A stretch of DNA of 28,928 bases from an uncultured Lachnospiraceae bacterium (GTDB taxonomy: Bacteria > Bacillota > Clostridia > Lachnospirales > Lachnospiraceae). Below the pieces are notes generated by a model that worked only from the letters and a program-made list of their open reading frames with translations, was not told where the DNA came from and made no database searches. Position numbers and translations under genes: made by a program. The stretch covers positions 1 through 28,928 of the forward strand of contig URUU01000028.1 of NCBI GenBank assembly GCA_900551235.1, written 5' to 3'. Shown here piece by piece: positions 23,478 through 28,928 of this stretch. Every line of letters begins with the position of its first letter. Position 1 is the stretch's first letter.

Positions 23478-23516
23478 AAAAAGATGCCAGGGTCAAAAAA
23501 ATTTGCCCCTGGCATC
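23478..23516 (-). terminator. Rho-independent terminator of thrH
   Basis: On the minus strand GATGCCAGGG and CCCTGGCATC form a perfect 10-bp stem, followed by TTTTTATTTC. It lies 25 bases beyond the thrH stop codon and faces the tRNA gene. Confidence 0.85.
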
Positions 23517-23540
23517 CTGCATGTTAAGAAGACGCTCCGC

Positions 23541-24146
23541 CTATCCCTCAATCACGTTCCTGATCGCATCATAAAGTTCATCATAGCTCTCAAATGCCGG
23601 CAATTCCGGGTATTCTGCTTTGATCGCATCGGTACTTCTGAATAAAAAGCCTGCTTTGCTTGCCTGGATCATGCCAAGGTCGTTATGGCTGTCGCCGCTT
23701 GCGATCGTATCGTAGCCGATGGACTGCAGAGCTTTGACAGTTGTGTATTTGGATTTTTCGCAGCGCATTTTGAAATCAACGATTTCTCCGTCATCAGCAA
23801 CAACAAGTGAGTTGCAGAAAATAGTCGGGTAGCCGAGTTTTTTCATCAGCGGACCTGCAAACTGAGAGAAAGTATCGCTGATAATGATAACCTGTGTCAG
23901 TTCTTTTAATTTATCCAGAAATTCTTTTGCTCCAGGGAGCGGATCGATTTTGGCGATCGTTTCCTGGATTTCTTTCAGTCCCAGATTATGTTCTTTCAAA
24001 ATATTAAGACGATACTTCATCAGTTTATCGTAGTCTGGTTCATCTCTGGTGGTTTTCTTTAATTCCGGGATACCTGTTTCTTCTGCAAAAGCAATCCAGA
24101 TTTCAGGTACCAGTACACCCTCCAGGTCTAAGCATACAATTTCCAT
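23541..24146 (-). CDS. thrH: ThrH-type HAD phosphatase (phosphoserine phosphatase / homoserine phosphotransferase)
   Basis: This 201-residue HAD-superfamily protein is very close in layout to Pseudomonas ThrH (about 205 residues), which dephosphorylates phosphoserine and can pass the phosphate to homoserine. Motif I is CLDLEGVLVPE with nucleophile Asp7 and Glu9 in place of the usual second Asp, a hallmark of ThrH. Motif II is IISDTF, and the end of the fold has SGDSHNDLGM. It should act in serine or threonine synthesis in the cytoplasm. The ATG at 24146 follows GGAGG on the minus strand; longer in-frame starts lack a site and would add an unrelated N-terminus. It is a single-gene unit with its own promoter and terminator. 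Confidence 0.93.
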   Translation of the reverse strand: MEIVCLDLEGVLVPEIWIAFAEETGIPELKKTTRDEPDYDKLMKYRLNILKEHNLGLKEIQETIAKIDPLPGAKEFLDKLKELTQVIIISDTFSQFAGPLMKKLGYPTIFCNSLVVADDGEIVDFKMRCEKSKYTTVKALQSIGYDTIASGDSHNDLGMIQASKAGFLFRSTDAIKAEYPELPAFESYDELYDAIRNVIEG

Positions 24147-24161
24147 TATGTCCTCCATTCT

Positions 24162-24183
24162 GATACAGTGGTAATGCTGTATC
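24162..24183 (-). promoter_or_regulatory. Hairpin in the thrH leader
   Basis: GATACAG and CTGTATC form a perfect 7-bp stem with an 8-base loop between the thrH promoter and its ribosome site. It could be an operator dyad or a message-stabilising hairpin. Confidence 0.4.
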
Positions 24184-24206
24184 GCTTCAAATGTATTTTC
24201 CAGTCT

Positions 24207-24235
24207 ATTATAGTCGAAAACAAAAAAAACTACCA
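24207..24235 (-). promoter_or_regulatory. Promoter of thrH
   Basis: On the minus strand a perfect TATAAT (24212 to 24207) follows a weak -35 TGGTAG (24235 to 24230) with a 17-base spacer. It lies about 60 bases before the thrH start. Confidence 0.5.
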
Positions 24236-24277
24236 CTGGAAATTTTGGAAATTTGCAGACATTACGCAACATAAGCG

Positions 24278-24904
24278 TTGATTTTTATATGCATGCAGAA
24301 ACAGATCTTGCTGTTGGTGATGCTGTATATGCTGATTGATTTTGATCTGCAGTTTACAGGAATCTGCTTTATGGGTCTTCTCTGTCTGAATTACGGAAAA
24401 ACAGAGAGTACGCTAAAGAAAAAGACGAAGATAGAGGACTGCATTTTCCTGGCCGTTTTAAGTGCCGGGTGTGTTTATTTTTCAATCCCGTTTCTGCTCG
24501 ATCATGCCGGAGAATCCAGGAAGGCACTGAGCTTTTATGCTGCTTATACGCCGGCACAGCTTACAGTGATGGAAGGAAGCCGGAGTGCCGAAGAAGCAGC
24601 CCTGGCTGCGGAACAGATCCTGACGCACAACACACATCTGGCAGAAGTTTATCAATATCTGGCTTATAGTGCACTGGAAAAAGAAGATTATGAAGAAAGT
24701 TTTGTCAATATGGAAAAAGCCATTTCCTGTGATATTTATGCGAAAGAATTATATGACGAGTACGAAGAAATCTTAAGTCAGGCAGAAAAAGTGCAGGGCA
24801 GTGATCAAAGCAGGCGGCGTGCCTGGATCCAGAATAAAAAACGGGAAGTGTTAAAGAAGAGCAGCAGCCTCGCATATGAATTAAATGACAGACCTCAGTT
24901 TTAA
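24278..24904 (+). CDS. C-terminal remnant of an O-antigen-ligase/Wzy-like membrane protein with TPR tail
   Basis: The open frame gives up to 208 residues from a TTG at 24278, or 203 from an ATG at 24293, and neither start has a ribosome site. It begins with two hydrophobic segments, the first holding LIDFDLQFTGICF, which resembles the (H)S-x-D-FDLQF segment near the end of O-antigen ligase-like proteins in Firmicutes. A soluble part with TPR-like helices (about 105-165) follows, rich in Ala and Glu. The bulk of the ligase, about 10 helices, is missing, and a stop codon lies just upstream next to the thrH promoter. I read it as an N-terminally deleted gene remnant, possibly still translated at a low level. 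It could instead be a small membrane-anchored TPR protein. Confidence 0.5.
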   Translation: MIFICMQKQILLLVMLYMLIDFDLQFTGICFMGLLCLNYGKTESTLKKKTKIEDCIFLAVLSAGCVYFSIPFLLDHAGESRKALSFYAAYTPAQLTVMEGSRSAEEAALAAEQILTHNTHLAEVYQYLAYSALEKEDYEESFVNMEKAISCDIYAKELYDEYEEILSQAEKVQGSDQSRRRAWIQNKKREVLKKSSSLAYELNDRPQF

Positions 24905-24911
24905 ATTCAAG

Positions 24912-24940
24912 TTGTCCTGGCTGCCAAAGAGGATTATAAT
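24912..24940 (+). promoter_or_regulatory. Promoter of the peptidase T gene
   Basis: TTGTCC (24912-24917), a 17-base spacer and a perfect TATAAT (24935-24940) lie just after the upstream remnant gene and about 80 bases before the peptidase start. Confidence 0.65.
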
Positions 24941-25017
24941 ATCTGATAAGAAAAGATGCCATGGCAGGAAGAATTCCGGCTTCTGGTATCTGAGAAAGGA
25001 TCAGGAGGCAGAAAATC

Positions 25018-26235
25018 ATGCGTGCATATGAAAGATTGTTGGAATATGTCAAAGTAAAAACACCGAGCAGCGAAGAAAGTATGGAGACACCGAGCAGTTC
25101 CTGCCAGTTTGAACTGGCGGAGCGGCTTGTAGAAGAAATGAAAGAACTTGGCATAGAAAATGCCGCTGTTGACGGAAAATGTTATGTCTATGGTACGATT
25201 CCGGCAACGGAAGGTTATGAGAACAATCCATCTCTTGGATTTATCGCCCATATGGACACCGTTTCAGAATTTACGGAAAATCCGATCCATCCGGTTCTTC
25301 ATGAAAATTACGACGGACAGAATCTTGTTTTTGATGAAGGCGGCAGAGTTTTAGATACCGTACTTTTTCCACATCTGAAGAGCCTGAAGGGACGTACGCT
25401 GATCACGTCAGACGGAACGACGATCCTCGGAGCAGATGACAAAGCAGGTATTGCAGAAATTATGACGATGGCAGAATACGTTCTGCGAAGTGATGTGCCG
25501 CATGGGAAGATCTGTCTTGCATTTACGCCGGACGAAGAGATTGGCAGAGGGGCAGATCATTTTGACGTAGAGGGATTTGGGGCAGATTTTGCCTATACGG
25601 TTGACGGCGGTGCGGAAGGCGAGATCGAATACGAAAATTTCAATGCCTGCGAAGCTGTTTTTACGATCCGGGGTGTCAATGTGCATCCAGGCAGTGCAAA
25701 GGGCATCATGATCAATGCCGGAGCCGTCGGATGTGAGATTCAGATGATGCTGCCTCAGGAAGAGACACCGGAACAGACCGAAGGGTACGAAGGATTTTAT
25801 CATCTGATCAAAATAAACGGCAGCTGTGAAAGAGCAGAGCTTGTATATATTGTGCGTGACCACGATGCGGACAAGTTTGCACAGAAACAGCAGAAACTGA
25901 AAGAAATCGCAGATGCCATGAATCAGAAATACGGTGCGGGAACGGTTGATCTTCAGATCAGAGAACAATATCGAAACATGGCAGAAAAGATCCGTCCATG
26001 TTTTCATCTGATCGAAAATGCAAAAAAAGCATGTGAACAGGTGGGAGTCGTGCCGAAGGTGCAGCCGATCCGCGGTGGTACAGATGGTGCAAGACTGAGT
26101 TTTATGGGATTGCCTTGTCCGAATCTGGGAACCGGCGGCTATGCTTTTCACGGACCGTATGAACACATTACGGCAGAAGGTATGGATAAAAGCACTGCAA
26201 TTTTGGTGGAACTTGTAAAACAGTACAGCAGATAA
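25018..26235 (+). CDS. pepT: Peptidase T-like M20 aminopeptidase (tripeptidase)
   Basis: This 405-residue M20-family zinc peptidase of the PepT type removes the N-terminal residue of tripeptides in the cytoplasm. Metal and catalytic motifs are intact: IAHMDTV, GADDKAG, TPDEEIGRG with the catalytic Glu pair, YTVDGG, and near the end GGTDGARLSFMG and GTGGYAFHGPYE. Length and order match PepT. GGAGG lies at good spacing before the ATG, and a promoter lies upstream. The sensor kinase gene begins 19 bases after its stop, so the two may be co-transcribed. The exact peptide preference cannot be told from sequence. Confidence 0.93.
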   Translation: MRAYERLLEYVKVKTPSSEESMETPSSSCQFELAERLVEEMKELGIENAAVDGKCYVYGTIPATEGYENNPSLGFIAHMDTVSEFTENPIHPVLHENYDGQNLVFDEGGRVLDTVLFPHLKSLKGRTLITSDGTTILGADDKAGIAEIMTMAEYVLRSDVPHGKICLAFTPDEEIGRGADHFDVEGFGADFAYTVDGGAEGEIEYENFNACEAVFTIRGVNVHPGSAKGIMINAGAVGCEIQMMLPQEETPEQTEGYEGFYHLIKINGSCERAELVYIVRDHDADKFAQKQQKLKEIADAMNQKYGAGTVDLQIREQYRNMAEKIRPCFHLIENAKKACEQVGVVPKVQPIRGGTDGARLSFMGLPCPNLGTGGYAFHGPYEHITAEGMDKSTAILVELVKQYSR

Positions 26236-26254
26236 ACAGTTAAAGAAATAACAT

Positions 26255-28396
26255 ATGATGGATGTAAGAGAAAAAGAAAAGAGAAAGTGTTTCTGGAAAT
26301 ACCTGATATTTCTGGCTTTGAGTGTCTGTCTGCTGCTTGGCAGCGGCAGACAGACTTTTGCAGGACAGTCAGGTGACGGAAACAGAGAAACAGTAAAAGC
26401 AGGTTTTTTTGCGTTTGAAGGTTACCATATGACAGCGGAGGATGGAACACGCAGCGGATATGGCTATGATTTCCTGCGCATGGCATCCCGGTTTATGGAT
26501 GTCAGGTTCGAGTATGCCGGATATGATAAAAGCTGGTCAGATATGCAGAAGATGCTGGAAGACGGTGAGATCGATCTGCTGACTTCCGCAGAGAAAACAT
26601 CGGAAAGGGAAGAAAAGTTTGATTTTTCTGAGCCGATCGGAATCAGCTATGGTTCTTTGAATGTCCGGGCAGACAACATGAATATTATTTCCAGCGATTA
26701 CCGGACTTATCAGGATATTATGGTTGGCATGCTGGAAGGAAGCAGCAGAAATACACAGTTTAAAAAACTTGCGGAAGAAAAAGGATTCACCTATCGCAGC
26801 AAAATTTATGATTCCATGGAGAAACTGGAAGAAGATCTGCAGGCGGGAAAACTGGATGCGATCGTTACCAGTTCTATCCGTGCCATCCGCAATGAGCGGA
26901 TTCTTGAAAAATTTAATGAATCTGATTTTTACGTTATCGTAAAAAAAGGCAACACGGAACTTCTGGAAAAAATCAATTATGCGATCGATCAGTTAAATAC
27001 AACAGAAAATGACTGGACACAAAAACTCTCATATAAGTATTTTGCAATCGAAAATGATGCGGAACTGACCTTTACAGAGAGGGAAAAGGAACTGATCCGG
27101 CAGTATGCATCATCAGATAAAAAGCTGGTTGCATGCTGCAGCATCGACCGCGAGCCATATTCTTATGAAAAAAACGGAGAACTGAAAGGAATTCTGCCGG
27201 ATATTTTTGCCCTGATCATGAAGGAGGCCGGACTCTCGTATGAGGTACGTGTTCCGGAAAACAGGGAAGAATATCTTTCCTGGCGGGGGAACCCGGAGAT
27301 TGATCTGTTCATGGATGCACGCATCTCTTCTGAGTCGCAGTTGGAAGAGATGGATTTGTCAGTTACTGATTCTTATATAGAACTTAAGCTGGCAAGAGTG
27401 ACCAGGAAAGATTTTCAGGGAGATATTAAAACAGTAGCGCGTGCTTCTTATCAGGGAGAAGAGGGAATAGAAGATGATCTGACAAAAGGGGTAAAGGTGC
27501 TTGATTATCCGGACAGGACGGCGGCCCTGGAAGCAGTACGCGATGGAAAGGCAGATGCCGCTTATGTATATTTTTATACCGCACAGGAATATGTCAATCA
27601 GGACGAAACAGGGAGTCTTGCTTATACGGTTCTGAATGAACCGTCTTATGCGTATCAGATTGTGATCAGCAGTCAGATCAGCCATGAACTGAGCGGTATT
27701 TTGACGAAATGTATTCATACATTGCCAAAAGAAGAAGTGGAACGCATTATTTCGGAGCATACCAGTTATAAAGCACAAAATATCAGTCTGGAAAGGTATA
27801 TGAGTATGCATCCAAGATTTGTGCTTGGACTGTGTGTGCTTCTGTTTGGAGGATGTTATGTGATCACGATTCTTTGTCTTAAACTGCGCGAAAAGAAAAG
27901 AAGATATCAGAACGCAGAGAAAGAAACGCTGGCAATGGAAGGACTGCTTCAGAAAGTGTATGCTGCCAACATCAGTAAAAGCCGTTTTCTGTTTAATATG
28001 TCACATGATATCCGGACGCCAATGAATGCGATCATTGGTTTTACCGATCTTGCTCTGAAAGCAGATGGGGATGTTATTCAGCAGAAAAAATATCTGACCA
28101 AAATTTCCATAGCAAGCAGGCATTTGCTGGCACTGATCAATGATATTCTGGAAATGAGCCGTATTGAAAGCGGCAAAGTCCTGCTGAAGGAAACAAAATG
28201 TAATATTTCCCAGATTTTCGGGGAACTGAATACTATCATGGCAGGTCAGGTTCAGGAAAAAGGGCAGAAGCTGCAGATTATCTTCTGTGAAATTCAGAAC
28301 GAAGAGATCTGGTGCGATGAGCTGAGACTGAAGCAGGTGCTGATCAACCTTGTAGGAAATGCAAACAAATTTACTCCGGAGGTAAAGAACAGCTGA
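26255..28396 (+). pseudogene. Sensor histidine kinase with two periplasmic-binding-type domains, interrupted by IS607 element
   Basis: The frame gives 713 residues. A signal/anchor segment (about 13-36) is followed by two tandem SBP_bac_3-type solute-binding domains (about 45-268 and 285-510), a membrane helix (about 525-548) and a HisKA domain with phospho-acceptor His584 in MSHDIRTPMN. The ATPase domain reaches the N box (LINLVGNANKFTPE) and then stops after VKNS. The G boxes are missing, and no continuation is seen in any frame before the transposase gene. The break coincides with the left end of an IS607-family element, so the kinase is almost surely disrupted and lacks activity. Complete family members often also carry a receiver domain. 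The sensor half could still be made and bind amino acid-like ligands. The start has only a weak purine-rich site. Confidence 0.85.
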
Positions 28397-28426
28397 ACAA
28401 AACTTATAAAAGTATATAAACAACTG

Positions 28427-28455
28427 TTGAATTTTGCAGGTTATTAGTATAGAAT
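28427..28455 (+). promoter_or_regulatory. Promoter of the IS607 transposase gene
   Basis: TTGAAT (28427-28432), a 17-base spacer and TAGAAT (28450-28455) lie 22 bases before the TTG start codon. Confidence 0.5.
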
Positions 28456-28477
28456 AATATTGAAAGGAAGTGATGCT

Positions 28478-28928
28478 TTGAGTAAATATTATTCTATACA
28501 TGAATTTTCAAAAATTATAGGTGTATCTGCACAAACGTTGCGAAATTGGGATTCTAACGGAAAACTTCATCCGCATCATACTACAACAAGTGGATATAGA
28601 TATTATTCTGATGAACAGCTCAGCCAAGTAATGAATGTAAAGCCTAGAAATCGCATTACAATCGGATATTGTCGTGTTTCAAGTCATAAGCAAAAAGATG
28701 ATTTAGAACGACAGATTGATAATGTCAAGACATATCTTCTAGCAAAAGGGCAGCCGTTTGAGATAATAAGTGATATCGGTTCTGGGATTAATTATAAGAA
28801 AAAAGGGCTTCAGGAATTGATCAGACGAATCTCTCAAAATCAGGTTGAAAAGGTTGTTGTTTTATATAAAGATAGGCTATTGCGATTTGGTTTTGAGTTG
28901 ATAGAATATATCGCTTCACTTTATAATT
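28478..28928 (+). CDS. tnpA: IS607-family serine transposase TnpA (partial, 150 codons in window)
   Basis: This gene starts with TTG 6 bases after AAAGGAAGTG. The N-terminal 50 residues form a MerR-like winged helix (YSIHEFSKIIGVSAQTLRNW, then GYRYYSDEQL). A resolvase-type catalytic domain follows, with IGYCRVSS and catalytic Ser68, then ERQID and VVVLYKDRLLRFGFELIEY. This order, DNA-binding domain before the serine recombinase core, is specific to IS607 TnpA. No stop codon is reached, and the usual length is about 200 residues, so roughly a quarter is missing. The codon use is AT-rich compared with the kinase gene it interrupts. Confidence 0.95.
   Translation, partial: MSKYYSIHEFSKIIGVSAQTLRNWDSNGKLHPHHTTTSGYRYYSDEQLSQVMNVKPRNRITIGYCRVSSHKQKDDLERQIDNVKTYLLAKGQPFEIISDIGSGINYKKKGLQELIRRISQNQVEKVVVLYKDRLLRFGFELIEYIASLYN

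Larger units (their letters stand above)
28382..28928 (+). mobile_element. Left part of an IS607-family insertion sequence (runs off window)
   Basis: The kinase coding sequence ends abruptly at GAG-G (28379-28382) and the DNA becomes AT-rich, followed by a serine-recombinase transposase gene. IS607 elements insert at GG dinucleotides without duplicating the target, which fits the GG at 28381-28382. The exact left end is inferred. A TnpB gene and right end would lie beyond the window. Confidence 0.8.

Noticed and set aside
28370..28400. Simple frameshift or sequencing error ending the kinase
   Set aside because: No frame after 28382 resumes the ATPase motifs; the sequence becomes IS607 DNA with a transposase gene and promoter.

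Overview
The window looks like a chromosomal segment of a gut Firmicute of the family Lachnospiraceae (Blautia, Mediterraneibacter or Dorea type). This rests on strong AGGAGG ribosome binding sites, Lachnospiraceae-style export and partner-switching proteins, a large secreted glycosidase with FIVAR, Big_2 and BspA-type modules, and an Rpn nuclease gene. The genus is an inference; no rRNA is present.

Region 1 (about 107-14051) reads as one rightward operon of ten genes with gaps of 1-70 bases. It starts with a 50-residue double-glycine peptide. A one-module nonribosomal peptide synthetase (C-A-T-TE) follows, with a serine-type adenylation code and a Cys in place of Ser in its thioesterase. Next come a very short HlyD-like protein and two NHLP/NHLM-type ABC transporters, the first with a C39 leader peptidase. 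A DUF2156 (MprF-C/GNAT-like) protein and a MATE transporter fused to a degenerate RsbW-like ATPase domain come next. The operon ends with a complete partner switch: a membrane SpoIIE-type phosphatase, an RsbW-like kinase and an RsbV-like STAS protein. No sigma factor is visible. I infer a peptide-product synthesis and export locus with its own phosphorylation switch. This combination is the best candidate here for an undescribed system.

Region 2 (14081-20275) holds a near-duplicated promoter-like repeat, a strong promoter, a hairpin terminator and a second nested hairpin. These lead into a 1949-residue secreted GH2 beta-galactosidase with an inserted LamG domain, NPCBM, Big_2, FIVAR and a basic BspA-like tail. 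A 15-bp hairpin terminator closes it. Region 3 (20302-22126) is a single-gene multidrug-type ABC exporter behind two dyads.

Region 4 (22127-23465) is AT-rich. It carries an Rpn-family nuclease with a long leader of mutually exclusive pairings and a perfect in-frame internal start expected to make a short RpnS-like protein. A tRNA-Gly(UCC) gene with its own promoter follows.

Region 5 (23478-28928) has thrH on the minus strand with its terminator, the C-terminal remnant of an O-antigen-ligase/TPR protein, a peptidase T, and a hybrid sensor kinase with two periplasmic-binding-type domains. The kinase is cut inside its ATPase domain by the left end of an IS607-family element, whose serine transposase gene runs off the window.
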